Shown: positions 46,379-56,590, counted from the first letter of the stretch. The stretch is DNA of 64,000 nucleotides from Pontibacter arcticus (GCF_003284895.1 NZ_QMDV01000002.1:248001-312000), one strand, 5' to 3'. The notes: generated by a model from the sequence alone, not told the origin. Program-made: numbers and translations.

Positions 46379-48574
46379 TTAATTGCTGATTTCCAGAATA
46401 AAAGTGGTACCCTCGCCGGGTTTGCTGTCTACGGTAATTTTCCAGGCCATGGCTTTGGCCTGTTCCTTTACCAGGTATAATCCAATGCCGCGGCCCTCCA
46501 CGTGGCTATGAAACCGCTTGTAGATTTTAAACAACTGCCCGTTTGTATCGGGCAGGTTCATGCCTACACCGTTGTCTGTAAAAAGTATACGTGTCGCGTC
46601 TTTCCCATTTTCCAGGCTTACGGTTACATGCAGCTTACGCTCCGGCGACCTGTACTTAATGGCATTGCTGAGTAAATTATGGAAGATGCTGTACACATAC
46701 GCTTTGGTGGCCTGGGTTTCAAATGCAGGATCTATCAGGTTATCAACCAGGCTTCCGGAACTGTCTATTTGCTCGGTCTGGCTTTGCACGACTAGCTCCA
46801 ATGCCTCCGACAGGCGTATGGTTTCGTTTAACCTGGCATGCCGTCCGTCCCTGACAGAAAGTATCTCGTTCAGGTCTTTTATCACCTTATCGAGTTGCAG
46901 TGTAGAGGTGGTAAGCAATGATAAGGCATGGTCGAACTGTGCTTTTGCTTTGCTGTCGCGCAGCAAGCCTGTAAGCCCCAGAATATTGGCAACCGGCGCA
47001 CGCATGTTATGGGAAACAATATAGGCAAACTGCTGCAGGTCGCGGTTCTGATAAAAGAGGTCCCTGGAAAGTTGCTCCATTTCCTCTTCTTTCTTTTTCA
47101 GTTCGGTGCTGTCTTTAACCACACAAATAAAGTTAGTGAGGTTTGTGTCCTGATCGAAAGTAGGAGTAACATCCAGTATAAACCATACTTTGGTGCCATC
47201 CTTTTTATAAAGCAGCAGCTCTTCCGAAAACGGTAAGGTACTGCGCAGGTGTTGTTTGATACGGGCCAGCACGGCCGGGTTTGTTTCGGAGCCGGCCAGC
47301 AGGCTGGTTGGTTTTTTGCCAAGTATATCTTCACGATTATGGCCGATCAGGTTTACAAAACTGTCATTTACCCATTCCAGGTTGCCTTTCGGGTCCAGGA
47401 TAAGAATGCCGTTTACCGTTTTGCTGGCAACAAGCGAAAGTTTTCTGAGTTCAAGTTCAGTTTCTTTTTGCTTTGTAACATCCGTAAAAAATACGGTGAC
47501 GCCTTCCTGGCACTGAAAAATATTGTAGTTCAGGATCACATTATGGGAAGGGATGAATTCATCGAATTGTGCCGGCACGCCAGTGCGGGCCACTTCAAAA
47601 CAATGCTCCTGAAACTTACTGCCAACAGATTCCGGGAACAACTCCCACACACACTGCCCGATATAACTTAACCTATCCTGGCCAACCTCTTCTGCAAAGG
47701 CTTTGTTTACAAATACATAACGCCATTGTTTATCAAGCACGAAAAAAGGCTGTGTTATACTTTCAAAAATATCAGAAAGCATCTCAGACTGTACCTTAAT
47801 CTTCTGGTTGGCATCCCTGATCTGGGTAATATCCTTGCCGATGATCTGTATCCCTTTCACCACATCACCCAGCATGATCGGGATAACCGTAAAATTCATG
47901 TAAAAAGGTATTCCGCTTTTGTTTTGAATTTCGCCTTCTATTCTGGCAGTGCTGTTTTTATTGATGTTCTTGAAAACCTGCAGAATCTCCTGGTGAAAAG
48001 CCGGATGTATTAAATCCGAATAATGCCGGCCTATTATTTCAGGTCCGTAACCTGTTATGGTGGTAAAGCTCTCGTTTATTTTTTCGAACCGGCCATCCAG
48101 GCTCAGCGAAAAAACGGCATCGGGATGGTATAGAAAAAGGGATTTATACTGCGCTTCGTTTTCTTCGAGTTGCTGTTTGGCCTCAATCAGTTCGGTTACT
48201 TCTCTTGATATGGCTACAATGCCTTTAATATCGGGATCGTCTAACAGATTACTTGCTCTCACATCCATCCATATCCAGTTGCCTTCTTTTGATTTATAGC
48301 GGAAGGGGGGCGAGTGAAAGGTGGCTTCTGCCGTAAAATTCCGGAACGCAGCATTGGTCATTTCCAGGTCATCAGGATGTACAAAGTCAAAAGAGCTCTT
48401 CCCGATAAGTTCTTCTGGCTCAAAGCTAAGTATGGAAGTAACAGCGGGGTTTACATAGATATAAATTCCGTTGCTGTCCAGAATGGAGATCATATCTGAA
48501 CATTTATAAACCAGCGAGCGGTAATTTTCTGATGAGTGGAAAAGCTCTGACATGTAGATGTTGCCGTAATGCAC
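46379..48574 (-). CDS. Multi-PAS sensor histidine kinase
   Basis: 731 residues without membrane segments. Four PAS domains in a row (about 15-135, 140-258, 265-370, 375-495; for example ISILDSNGIYIYVNPAVTSI and GILILDPKGNLEWVNDSFVN), then a DHp helix with AYIVSHNMRAPVANILGLTG (phospho-accepting His) and an ATPase domain with HNLLSNAIKYR (N box), FTDNGVGMNL (G1) and GRGIGLYLVKEQ (G2). No receiver domain or partner regulator is adjacent. The signals are unknown; PAS domains often bind haem, flavin or small ligands. An alternative start is Met8. Confidence 0.9.
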   Translation of the reverse strand: MHYGNIYMSELFHSSENYRSLVYKCSDMISILDSNGIYIYVNPAVTSILSFEPEELIGKSSFDFVHPDDLEMTNAAFRNFTAEATFHSPPFRYKSKEGNWIWMDVRASNLLDDPDIKGIVAISREVTELIEAKQQLEENEAQYKSLFLYHPDAVFSLSLDGRFEKINESFTTITGYGPEIIGRHYSDLIHPAFHQEILQVFKNINKNSTARIEGEIQNKSGIPFYMNFTVIPIMLGDVVKGIQIIGKDITQIRDANQKIKVQSEMLSDIFESITQPFFVLDKQWRYVFVNKAFAEEVGQDRLSYIGQCVWELFPESVGSKFQEHCFEVARTGVPAQFDEFIPSHNVILNYNIFQCQEGVTVFFTDVTKQKETELELRKLSLVASKTVNGILILDPKGNLEWVNDSFVNLIGHNREDILGKKPTSLLAGSETNPAVLARIKQHLRSTLPFSEELLLYKKDGTKVWFILDVTPTFDQDTNLTNFICVVKDSTELKKKEEEMEQLSRDLFYQNRDLQQFAYIVSHNMRAPVANILGLTGLLRDSKAKAQFDHALSLLTTSTLQLDKVIKDLNEILSVRDGRHARLNETIRLSEALELVVQSQTEQIDSSGSLVDNLIDPAFETQATKAYVYSIFHNLLSNAIKYRSPERKLHVTVSLENGKDATRILFTDNGVGMNLPDTNGQLFKIYKRFHSHVEGRGIGLYLVKEQAKAMAWKITVDSKPGEGTTFILEISN

Positions 48575-49011
48575 GACGTTTGGCCATACTTAGTTGCACG
48601 TTTTTGTATGCATGGCAAAGTATAAAATACACCTTATTAAGGATTACCACCCTAACACTTACATTTATGGCTTTACTAGCAACATTAACTTTAGAAATTT
48701 ACTTATTTATAATGAATACTGGAAATTTGGACACAAAAGATAATACAGATTTTACAAAAAAAATATTTTAATGTAGTAACTACTTGTAATACTTGCTGAT
48801 ATAGTATAGAGGGATAGGGGGTTAGTAAAATCAAAGTTTATACTTTAACCTCATTATGATTTTATTGAAAGGTGATTTCAAGCAGGTGGATGCTCTTTAA
48901 GCAAAAATATATAAGTTAGAATTGCCAAGGTGCTTGCCGCTACTGGTGGATGATAGAATTTTACTGTTAAAGGTAGTGCTGCAGCATGGAAATCAGCCTA
49001 TGGCAAAAGCA
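48575..49011. other. Intergenic region, no gene recognised
   Basis: Contains two 9-mer copies (48618-48626; 48837-48845 inverted). Short open frames here have no protein character. Confidence 0.45.
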
Positions 49012-49061
49012 AAAAAGCCGTTAAGCAAAGCCAACCAAACAGGCCCGCACTTAACGGCTTT
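49012..49061 (-). terminator. Terminator of the second peptide transporter gene
   Basis: AAAGCCGTTAAG (49014-49025) pairs with CTTAACGGCTTT (49050-49061); the minus-strand T-run comes from the A-run at 49012-49016. The loop is 24 bases. Confidence 0.75.
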
Positions 49062-49079
49062 AGCTAAATCAGTTGGAAA

Positions 49080-50573
49080 TTATCTTACATCGCTCATCCA
49101 TTTCCGGATCAGCGGACTCAGCAACATCAGTACAACCCCTATCGCTAACGAGTAAAACCCGATCTGGCTGATGATGTCGGCATAATACGGCAACGATAGG
49201 ACGGGATTTTCGACCACATCGGCAGGTACGCTCATCAGCGATCCGATCTTACCAGCCAGAAACTCCCCAATTGCGCTTGCAAAAAACCAGATACCCATCA
49301 TCATAGAAACAATTTTAGCAGGCGATAACTTGGTAACCATGGATAAGCCGATCGGGGAGAGGCACAATTCCCCGCAGATGATAAAAAAATACCCGAACAC
49401 AAACGCCGTAAGCGAAATAAGGCCGGAGCCGGCATCTGCCTGGCAAGCCAGGTAAAAAACGCAGAAACCAATACCTAAAAGTATAAACGACAGTCCGAAT
49501 TTAAGTGGTGTAGAGGGTTCCCAACCTCTGCGGTTAAGGGCAGGCCAGAGCCAGGCAAAGAAAAAGCTAAGTATGATTACCCAGGCTGGCGGCAGGAAAT
49601 TGTTTACCGATAAGGCCGGCAACTCATATCCGGCCACATGCATATCCACGTTGCGCATGGCAAACAGGTTAAGCGAGCCGGCATTCTGCTCATAAAATGC
49701 CCAGAACAACGTAGAAAACACGATCAGGACAAGCGCGGCAAACAGTTTGTACCGCGCCTCATGCTCTAACTGGAAAGCGATGTATAAGATATATCCCAGC
49801 GATAAAGCACCTAACCCGAACATGATATAATCCATCAGCTCATACTCATGAAACAATGCCACCACAGCCGGCACAACCAGTAATGTAGCACCATAAATAA
49901 AATATTCTGTCGGGATGCCTGCAAAGACAGGTTTTCTGAGCGCTTCCGGGTTTGGTGGCAAGCCACGGTGCTCCAACGATTTTTTGCCGAAGTAGAAAAC
50001 CACCAGGCCCAACACCATAAATATACCAGCCAGCCCGAAGCCATAATGCCAGTCGATGCGCTGGCCCACGTAGCCGCATAGCAAGCCACCTAAAGCCGCC
50101 CCTACATTTATGCCCATATAAAAAATAGAAAAGCCACTGTCTTTGCGCGGGTCGTTATCGGCGTAAAGCGTACCTACCAGACTGGAGATATTGGGTTTAA
50201 AGAACCCGTTACCACAGATGATAAAAGCCATCCCGTAAAAAAAGCTCCAGTCTTCAGGCACAGCCAGTACCAGGTGCCCCACCGTCATCAGTATACCGCC
50301 AAACATCACAGCTTTCCGGTAACCCAGAAAACGATCGGCCATAATACCGCCAAACATCGGCATGGTATACACCAGTGCAGCATAAGAGCCAAGTATAGCG
50401 TAGCCTTTCGGTTCGTCAAACTTAAGCTGCGTCACCATGTAGGCCAGCAATAGGGCTTTCATGCCATAGAAAGAGAAGCGTTCCCACATCTCAGCAAAAA
50501 ACAGCATATAGAGTTGCTTTGGGTGGCCCTGTTGCGCAGGGAGCTCTGGTGTTTTAGGTTCGGTCAGGTCCAT
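49080..50573 (-). CDS. POT-family proton-coupled peptide transporter (second)
   Basis: 497 residues, about 14 helices. ExxER motif in EMWERFSFYGMKALLL, GGIMADRFLGYRKAVM, CGNGFFKPNISSLVGTLY, and the PTR2 signature GFSIFYMGINVGAALG. It lacks the long insertion seen in the paralogue at 21623-23275. It imports small peptides. Monocistronic with its own terminator. Two POT carriers together with secreted peptidases suggest growth on peptides. Confidence 0.93.
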   Translation of the reverse strand: MDLTEPKTPELPAQQGHPKQLYMLFFAEMWERFSFYGMKALLLAYMVTQLKFDEPKGYAILGSYAALVYTMPMFGGIMADRFLGYRKAVMFGGILMTVGHLVLAVPEDWSFFYGMAFIICGNGFFKPNISSLVGTLYADNDPRKDSGFSIFYMGINVGAALGGLLCGYVGQRIDWHYGFGLAGIFMVLGLVVFYFGKKSLEHRGLPPNPEALRKPVFAGIPTEYFIYGATLLVVPAVVALFHEYELMDYIMFGLGALSLGYILYIAFQLEHEARYKLFAALVLIVFSTLFWAFYEQNAGSLNLFAMRNVDMHVAGYELPALSVNNFLPPAWVIILSFFFAWLWPALNRRGWEPSTPLKFGLSFILLGIGFCVFYLACQADAGSGLISLTAFVFGYFFIICGELCLSPIGLSMVTKLSPAKIVSMMMGIWFFASAIGEFLAGKIGSLMSVPADVVENPVLSLPYYADIISQIGFYSLAIGVVLMLLSPLIRKWMSDVR

Positions 50574-51349
50574 GTAAGGTAAAGGGGTTTAATAAATAAA
50601 AACTGTAACGATTTGGTTTTCCTACAGCCCGGCTAAAGTAATAAATATATTACACTGCACCCCAACCTCCCGGTATTTTCCCGAGAACGCGCAGGCGCTG
50701 CAAGTATAAATCAGGTGGTGATAGGATTAGGTAAAGGTGGGTAATGTAGTGCAATACTTTTTAAAGGTATATGTGCTTCAGAATCAATGGTTTTAACTGG
50801 AATAGTTCTGAATTACACACTTTGTGGAAATATTTTTTCAGTTACTGAAATATGATTCTGGCAGGCAAAGCAGCGTTAAATAAGCTTATACTTGGTTTTG
50901 CAGTTTGATAATGTATTGATTTTTAAGGAATAGGGTTTCCGAAATATGATCCGAACCTAAAATATATTCCGAATCTGTATAACCAAAAAAGGCCGTTAAA
51001 GTATAAGTACTCAGTTTAAATCAGTACAAGTTTTTACGTTGATGTTCTTAACCTTTTACGCACTTGCTTCAGTAAACTAAAGCTGGCGCAGAATTTTTAC
51101 AGCTCGCACCACTTTCAAACCTGGAAACGGAAACGAGGCTTCCTGAAAATTCAAGACTAAGTATGACTGAAACAGCCCACCCTTCACCTGCTTTCCTGCC
51201 TAACCGGAAAGTATCGAGAACAACAGCTTCCCCACAAACAACTTCACAATTTTTGATAATATAAACTGGCAGCACCGTATAAAAACAGCTGTTAATGTAC
51301 AGGTTAGCTTAAAAACTCAGCCCGGTCAACATCTTCTAAACCCAATTAT
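50574..51349. other. Intergenic region upstream of the propeller/IPT protein
   Basis: About 775 bases with one exact 9-mer (50702-50710) and two 8-mer near copies (about 50888 and 50999). No coding frame with protein character; no RNA gene recognised. Confidence 0.45.
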
Positions 51350-53584
51350 ATGAAAACAACTTTTACTCTTTCACATTTCATTTTCAACGCCAACGCTTTA
51401 AAAAACAGGTTACACTACTTCGTGTTAGCCTTCGTGCTGGTAGCTGCAACTTATACAGGTGCGCAGGCGCAGACCAAACTATGGGATAAAACCTATGGCG
51501 GCAACGATTACGATGACCTCCAGAAAATGGTAGCCTTGCCAGACGGTGGTTTTTTGCTTGCCGGCGATTCATACTCCGGTAAAAGTGGTGATAAAACACA
51601 GCCGTTGATGGCCCCTTGCAGCGAGTACGAAGGTTGTAAAAACGATTTCTGGATCATCAGGACAGATGCCAACGGCAAAAAGCTGTGGGATAAAACCATC
51701 GGCACAACCAATTTCGAAAGCTTCACTTATGATAACCTAACCACTGTAGTAGCCACTCCCGACGGAGGCTTTCTGCTGGGCGGTTCCACCCAATACGACT
51801 GGTACGATTCCAATTACCTGGTTATTAAGATCGATGCAAACGGCAACAAGCTGTGGGAAAAGCAATATGGCGGCACAGATACAGATGAGCTTCGTGCCAT
51901 TGTCGCTACGCCGGATGGCGGATTTATGCTGGCAGGTTCTTCGGTATCAAGTATAGGCCGCGATAAAACAGCCAACAACAAAAGCGGGGTATGCGACTCT
52001 TTTGATGGTAACTGCCCTTTTGATAACTGGTTGGTGAAGATAGATGCGAAAGGAAACAAAGTATGGGATAAAACTATTGGGGGCGCAAACAGCGACGATC
52101 TGGCAACGATTGTGGCTACCCCGGATGGCGGTTACCTGTTAGGAGGAACATCGGGCTCCTCTAAATCAGGAGATAAATCGGAAGCACGTGTGGGCGGCGC
52201 CTGCGACGAATATGGCAATTGTCCCCTCGATTATTGGGTGGTGAAAGTAGATGCGACCGGCAAAAAAGTATGGGATAAAACCATTGGCAGTACGAATAAT
52301 GATAACCTGAATGCGCTTACACTGGCAACTGACGGTAGTTTTTTAGTAAGCGGAACATCAACTACAGGTAAAGGCGAAAGTATAACCCATACCATCTGGA
52401 CAGTTAAGTTAACCAATACAGGAGCCAAAGTATGGGAGCAGCATTTTAAGAAAGAAGCAGGTGCTAAATTTGCAGCGCAAGTGGCTACAAAGGATGGCGG
52501 CTACCTTTTAGGCGGCTCTTATTATACAACGGAGTGTGAAGACTACACCGAATTTTGCAGCGACGATTACTGGGTTATAAAGCTATCTGCAACGGGAGCG
52601 AAGCAGTGGGAAAAAGCCATAAAAGGTAATTCAGGCGACATACTTTCTACGATGATCGCTACCAACGATGGGCATTATCTTTTAGGAGGCCGGTCGGTAT
52701 CTGGTGCAGGCAATGACAAATCTGAAACGAATAGGGGCCAGGCCGATTACTGGGTTGTAAAACTTAGCGGTACTGTTACTGAGCCGGCTCCGCAAATCGC
52801 TTCTTTCTCGCCGGGCGCGGGTTTGCCTGGTGCTAAAGTGACCATTACAGGAGCTAATCTGGGATCGGCCACTTCGGTATTATTTAATGGCGTAGCTGCT
52901 AAGTTTAAAGTTATCAGCAAGACCACCTTAGAAACACTGGTTCCGGCAACAGCCAAATCAGGTAGAATTCAGGTTAAAACGGCAGGTGGCAGTAGCATCA
53001 GTAAAAATACCTTTACCGTATTGCAGCCAAGCATTGTGAAAATTAACCCGATGGCAGCTAAAGTGGGCAGTACCGTGTTAGTTACAGGCACGCATTTAAA
53101 TACAGCCAAAGAAGTTTCGATTAATGGGACTTTAGCTAAAAGCTTTACGGTTTACAAAAATAATGTACTTAAAATTACTGTGCCTAAGGGTGCTACTACA
53201 GGTAAGGTAAGTATAATCTTGGCCGGCGGCGCAAAAGTAACCAGCACACGCGATCTGAAAATCATCAAAGCCACTGTAAATGCGCTGGCTGTTACCACCG
53301 AGCCTACCGAAATTGTTGCTTATCCAAATCCGTTTAGTACAAGCGTAACCATATGCTTAACCCTCGTAAAACCTGAAAATGTGCATATGGTTGTGTACAA
53401 CAGCGCAGGGCATATTATAAGATCGGTTGCGTTTGGTAAGCTGGAAGCAGGTTCGCAACGCCTCCTTTGGGACGGTACCAATAACCAGGGCAACCTGGTA
53501 ACAGACGGAATTTATTTTTATAAGCTCACGGCTAACGGCAACGTAACAACCGGAAGGCTTTTAAAAAGTAATTCGGCCAGGTAA
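51350..53584 (+). CDS. T9SS-sorted secreted protein with seven propeller-like repeats and two IPT/TIG domains
   Basis: 744 residues. A signal peptide (HYFVLAFVLVAATYTGAQA, then QTK) is followed by seven repeats of 55-70 residues. Each starts like KLWDKTIGG, continues DDLATIVATPDGGYLLGG and ends like DYWVVKVDATGKK; some carry Cys pairs (CDEYGNCP, CDSFDGNCP). Seven such units suggest a seven-bladed beta-propeller (about 40-480). Two IPT/TIG Ig-like domains follow (SFSPGAGLPGAKVTITGANL; INPMAAKVGSTVLVTGTHL), then a FlgD-like type A sorting domain (AYPNPFSTSVTICL ... DGIYFYKLTANG). A surface or secreted binding protein; the ligand is unknown. Confidence 0.88.
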   Translation: MKTTFTLSHFIFNANALKNRLHYFVLAFVLVAATYTGAQAQTKLWDKTYGGNDYDDLQKMVALPDGGFLLAGDSYSGKSGDKTQPLMAPCSEYEGCKNDFWIIRTDANGKKLWDKTIGTTNFESFTYDNLTTVVATPDGGFLLGGSTQYDWYDSNYLVIKIDANGNKLWEKQYGGTDTDELRAIVATPDGGFMLAGSSVSSIGRDKTANNKSGVCDSFDGNCPFDNWLVKIDAKGNKVWDKTIGGANSDDLATIVATPDGGYLLGGTSGSSKSGDKSEARVGGACDEYGNCPLDYWVVKVDATGKKVWDKTIGSTNNDNLNALTLATDGSFLVSGTSTTGKGESITHTIWTVKLTNTGAKVWEQHFKKEAGAKFAAQVATKDGGYLLGGSYYTTECEDYTEFCSDDYWVIKLSATGAKQWEKAIKGNSGDILSTMIATNDGHYLLGGRSVSGAGNDKSETNRGQADYWVVKLSGTVTEPAPQIASFSPGAGLPGAKVTITGANLGSATSVLFNGVAAKFKVISKTTLETLVPATAKSGRIQVKTAGGSSISKNTFTVLQPSIVKINPMAAKVGSTVLVTGTHLNTAKEVSINGTLAKSFTVYKNNVLKITVPKGATTGKVSIILAGGAKVTSTRDLKIIKATVNALAVTTEPTEIVAYPNPFSTSVTICLTLVKPENVHMVVYNSAGHIIRSVAFGKLEAGSQRLLWDGTNNQGNLVTDGIYFYKLTANGNVTTGRLLKSNSAR

Positions 53585-53611
53585 CAAAGTATAAATTCTC
53601 GATTAAAACTG

Positions 53612-53657
53612 AAAGTCCGGGGCATGCTATATACGTAGTGTGCCCCGGACTTTTTAT
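53612..53657 (+). terminator. Terminator of the propeller/IPT gene
   Basis: Perfect 13-bp stem (53612-53624 with 53641-53653) running into a T-tract that is also the start of a TTTATACTT copy (53653-53661). Another copy (53587-53595) precedes the stem. Confidence 0.85.
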
Positions 53658-53751
53658 ACTTTAGAGCCAGAGTAAAAGGAAAGAATAAAACAGTAGAGAG
53701 CTGGGGTAAAGTTGTTTTATACTAAAGCTGTGAACTATAATAAAGTATACT

Positions 53752-54357
53752 TCACAGCTTTATTTCTGAATGTATAGCTGTTGTTAAACCGAATGTAGCA
53801 GCAAAATCTTCGGTTTCGCATACCTGGCCGGGCTCCAGCTTGTCCAGGATTATACTTCCGATGCGCACGCGTATTAACCGCAGGGTCGGGAAGCCAACCG
53901 AGGCTGTCATTTTACGAACCTGCCTGTTTTTTCCTTCTGTTAACGTAATCGAAACCCAGCTGGTGGGCCCATGCCGGTCGTCGCGTATTTTGCGGCTCCG
54001 CTCCGGAAAGTCAGGGGCCTGATCCAGCTTAAAAGCCTTGCACTGCCTGGTGTTATACTTAATGCCTTCAAAGCCAATTTCGACGCTTTTTTGCAATTGC
54101 TCAATCGCTTCCGGCGTTATAATCCCGTCTACCTGTGCGTAGTATTCTTTCTCCACTTTATTGCTCCGCACCAGTTCGCTTAATTTGCCATTGGTGGTAA
54201 GCAGGAGTAAGCCTTCGCTGTCTTCATCCAATCTCCCAATCGCCATCGTGCCTTCCGGAAAAGCATACAGGTCGCCAAGTAGCTTCTTTCTTTTTACATT
54301 GGTAACAAACTGGCTGATGTACCCATAGGGCTTATGAAGTATAAAATGTCTGTGCAT
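53752..54357 (-). CDS. rRNA pseudouridine synthase, RsuA/RluE family
   Basis: 201 residues. The RsuA-family catalytic block GRLDEDSEGLLLLTTNG (Asp about 43) and the C-terminal EGKNRQVRKMTASVGFPTLRL, then RVRIGSI are clear. No S4 RNA-binding domain precedes it, so it is of the short RluE-like type that modifies 23S rRNA. Start ATG 54357 (MHRHFILHKPYGY) matches the normal family beginning. Stand-alone gene. Confidence 0.9.
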   Translation of the reverse strand: MHRHFILHKPYGYISQFVTNVKRKKLLGDLYAFPEGTMAIGRLDEDSEGLLLLTTNGKLSELVRSNKVEKEYYAQVDGIITPEAIEQLQKSVEIGFEGIKYNTRQCKAFKLDQAPDFPERSRKIRDDRHGPTSWVSITLTEGKNRQVRKMTASVGFPTLRLIRVRIGSIILDKLEPGQVCETEDFAATFGLTTAIHSEIKL

Positions 54358-54672
54358 CTGGTAACAAGTAATGTGGTGGCAAATCAGTGGGTGTAGCGGT
54401 AGCCTTTCAATTTAAAAACCAGCTTAAAATTAATTATTTAAAGTATAACCCGCCGCTAAACCGGTTATAAAAGCGATTTATTTCTGCCTGAGATTAAAGA
54501 GCTAAGCTATAACCTGTGGTTAAACTTTAATAGAATAACCCTAAAGTATACTTTACTGTTAAATTGTATAATTTTATATATTTGTTATTTAAAATATAGA
54601 TGTTAAAATATGATTTTGCTGGATTAGCAAGTACCTTTGTCACAATAAGAAATTGCACTATAAATCAAAATA
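54358..54672. other. Intergenic region with the probable promoter of the AhpD-like gene
   Basis: AT-rich. A TACCTTTG element (54632-54639) matches TAnnTTTG about 33 bases before the ATG at 54673; a second match TATATTTG lies at 54577-54584. No clear -33 box at standard spacing for either. Confidence 0.5.
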
Positions 54673-55260
54673 ATGGATACGATTGCTACACTAGCGGAGC
54701 CGCGTTTTAAAATTGTAACATATGATGAAGCTACGCCGGAGGTAAAAGCTATTTACGAAGATACGATGCAGTCGCTGCAACTGCCATTCATACTTAACTG
54801 GTTTAAATGCCAGGGTAGCAACGCTACTTTGTTGCGCGGCAACTGGGCTAAGCTAAAGTCCACTTTGCTGGAGGGCCAGGTTCCTAACATCCTGAAGCAA
54901 CTTATCATCTACAACGTATCCAAGCAACGCGGCTGTAATTATTGCGCACAGGCGCACGGCATTTTTGCAGATAGCATGAGTTCGTTAATAAGCAGCGAAG
55001 AAAACTTCAGGGTTACGCAGCACATGGATTCAGCCGTATTGCCAAACAGCTACAAAACTGCTATCCGTATGGCCTCTAAAGCAGCCCTGGATACAGCCTC
55101 TATCACAAACGAAGATTTTCAGGAGCTGAGCGAAGTTGGTTTTTCCGATGCCGAAATTCAGGAGTTAATGGCGCAGGCCGATCTGGTGAACATGTTGAAT
55201 ACGATCGCGACCGTATCGGGCATCAGACTGGATAACGAGCTACTGGAAGCAGAATTTTAA
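54673..55260 (+). CDS. Carboxymuconolactone decarboxylase/AhpD-like protein
   Basis: 195 residues, all-helical. The AhpD-type redox motif is visible in QRGCNYCAQAHG (Cys88, Cys91, His95). Proteins with this CxxC-x3-H motif reduce peroxides or regenerate peroxidase partners; whether this one does so is not shown. The next genes, starting 25 bases further on, are a kinase-like protein and a response regulator, so it may be part of a redox signalling unit. Confidence 0.85.
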   Translation: MDTIATLAEPRFKIVTYDEATPEVKAIYEDTMQSLQLPFILNWFKCQGSNATLLRGNWAKLKSTLLEGQVPNILKQLIIYNVSKQRGCNYCAQAHGIFADSMSSLISSEENFRVTQHMDSAVLPNSYKTAIRMASKAALDTASITNEDFQELSEVGFSDAEIQELMAQADLVNMLNTIATVSGIRLDNELLEAEF

Positions 55261-55284
55261 TCTCTGCTTACAACAACAGCTGCC

Positions 55285-56097
55285 GTGCTCAACTCCGAAG
55301 ATCAGGTTAACAGAATTACATACGAGGCTTTTTCCAAGTTCTCGAATGCACTTATCCGTTGCCGGTCCTTTGAAGAAGTAGGAGAGTGCCTGAAACTTAA
55401 CCTGAAGTATTTGTTTAACTTCCATGTGTTAAGAGCCAGTTATACGCGCGGAAGCCAGCATGTACATATTACTGTAAAGGCCAACCATGCTGCCATCTGC
55501 CTGATAGGTAAGCCTGATTTGCTGGCATATGAAAAAACGCTGCTCGCAAAGGGAATCCCCTTGTATTGGAAAGCAGGAGAACTACCTGCGTTGCCGGCAG
55601 TTTTTGATTTGCCAGCCCAGGAACAGGCAGAACTCTGGGGCTGGCTTTTTAAAAGTGATGGCCGTCAGATTGTGGTATCCTTGCTGGCAGGCAATAGCAA
55701 GCCCTTTACACGCCGCGAAGTTACGTTTGTAAAGCTGGTAGCCGAAACACTGGAATCGAAATTACTGGAGCTTTGCCTGTACCGCGAACTGGATGAGAAA
55801 AATGCGATGATCTTATCCATTAACCAGCACCAACAGGAAATAATTACCAGCAGAACACGCGAAATCGCCGATAAAAATAAAAAGCTATTGGATATCTCGA
55901 TTCTGAATGCGCATGATGTGCGGGAACCGTTAAGCAGAATTATGGGGTTATTGTCTTTGGTAGATCATGTAAAATCTCCGGACTACCTTAAAGCAGAAAT
56001 ACTGCCTCGCCTTAAAACATCTTCCTCTGACCTGGATGCGGCTCTGAAAGATGTTATAGCGCAGGCAACTAACGATTTACTTGACCTAAAAGCATAG
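55285..56097 (+). CDS. Histidine-kinase-like phosphotransfer protein without ATPase domain
   Basis: 270 residues from a GTG start. The N-terminal 170 residues look like a sensor (GAF-like) domain of mixed alpha/beta character, not clearly assignable. A coiled linker (about 170-200, NQHQQEIITSRTREIADKNK) leads into a DHp-like helix with ILNAHDVREPLSRIMGLLSL, where His210 sits in the same context as kinase phospho-histidines. The protein ends 60 residues later, with no N, G1 or G2 box. It could accept phosphate from another kinase and pass it to the response regulator encoded 17 bases downstream. Confidence 0.75.
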   Translation: MLNSEDQVNRITYEAFSKFSNALIRCRSFEEVGECLKLNLKYLFNFHVLRASYTRGSQHVHITVKANHAAICLIGKPDLLAYEKTLLAKGIPLYWKAGELPALPAVFDLPAQEQAELWGWLFKSDGRQIVVSLLAGNSKPFTRREVTFVKLVAETLESKLLELCLYRELDEKNAMILSINQHQQEIITSRTREIADKNKKLLDISILNAHDVREPLSRIMGLLSLVDHVKSPDYLKAEILPRLKTSSSDLDAALKDVIAQATNDLLDLKA

Positions 56098-56114
56098 CGC
56101 TTAGCTATACAAGT

Positions 56115-56477
56115 ATGATAAACAAAATTGTATTGGTTGATGATATGGAAATCAGCAACTTTATTACTTCCAGTATTGCCAAAACCATAGACCCCAGTCT
56201 TTCTGTTTATGAGTTTACTGATGCAGAAGTTGCACTAAACGAAATAACTGACATTAACCCTGATGTGGTGTTGCTGGACCTGAACATGCCAGGTATGGAC
56301 GGGTGGGAGTTTCTGGATGAAATGTCGGCTCGTAACCTGAATTTTAAAGTATTTATACTTACCTCTTCTACCAGCGAACTGGATAAACGCCGCTCTACGG
56401 CATACGCGCAGGTTGCTGGATTCCTGGTAAAACCAATGGAAGAAGAAGTATTAACACAGCTTTTACAAAGCGCTTAA
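56115..56477 (+). CDS. Single-domain response regulator (CheY-like)
   Basis: 120 residues, one receiver domain only. The acidic pocket is LVDDMEIS (Asp9, Asp10), the phospho-acceptor is Asp55 in VLLDLNMPGMDG, the switch Thr83 in ILTSS and the Lys106 in FLVKP. No output domain, so it works by protein contact or as a phosphate relay. It follows the kinase-like gene by 17 bases and ends before a terminator, giving a three-gene unit with the AhpD-like protein. Confidence 0.9.
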   Translation: MINKIVLVDDMEISNFITSSIAKTIDPSLSVYEFTDAEVALNEITDINPDVVLLDLNMPGMDGWEFLDEMSARNLNFKVFILTSSTSELDKRRSTAYAQVAGFLVKPMEEEVLTQLLQSA

Positions 56478-56590
56478 GTAGAGTTTCTTGTTTTTCTAAG
56501 CTTAAAACTATCAGGAAAATATCCATCAGAACTTCGGCTGCGCTTACTGCAATTTTTAACGGCAAGCTGCCGCAGGTACAAGTAATAAAA

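Noticed and set aside
48532..48771. A 79-codon plus-strand frame between the PAS kinase and the second POT gene
   Set aside because: It overlaps the kinase start on the other strand, has a random composition and no match to any family I know.
51069..51275. A 68-codon minus-strand frame in the gap before the propeller protein
   Set aside because: No protein-like composition, no start context; treated as chance.
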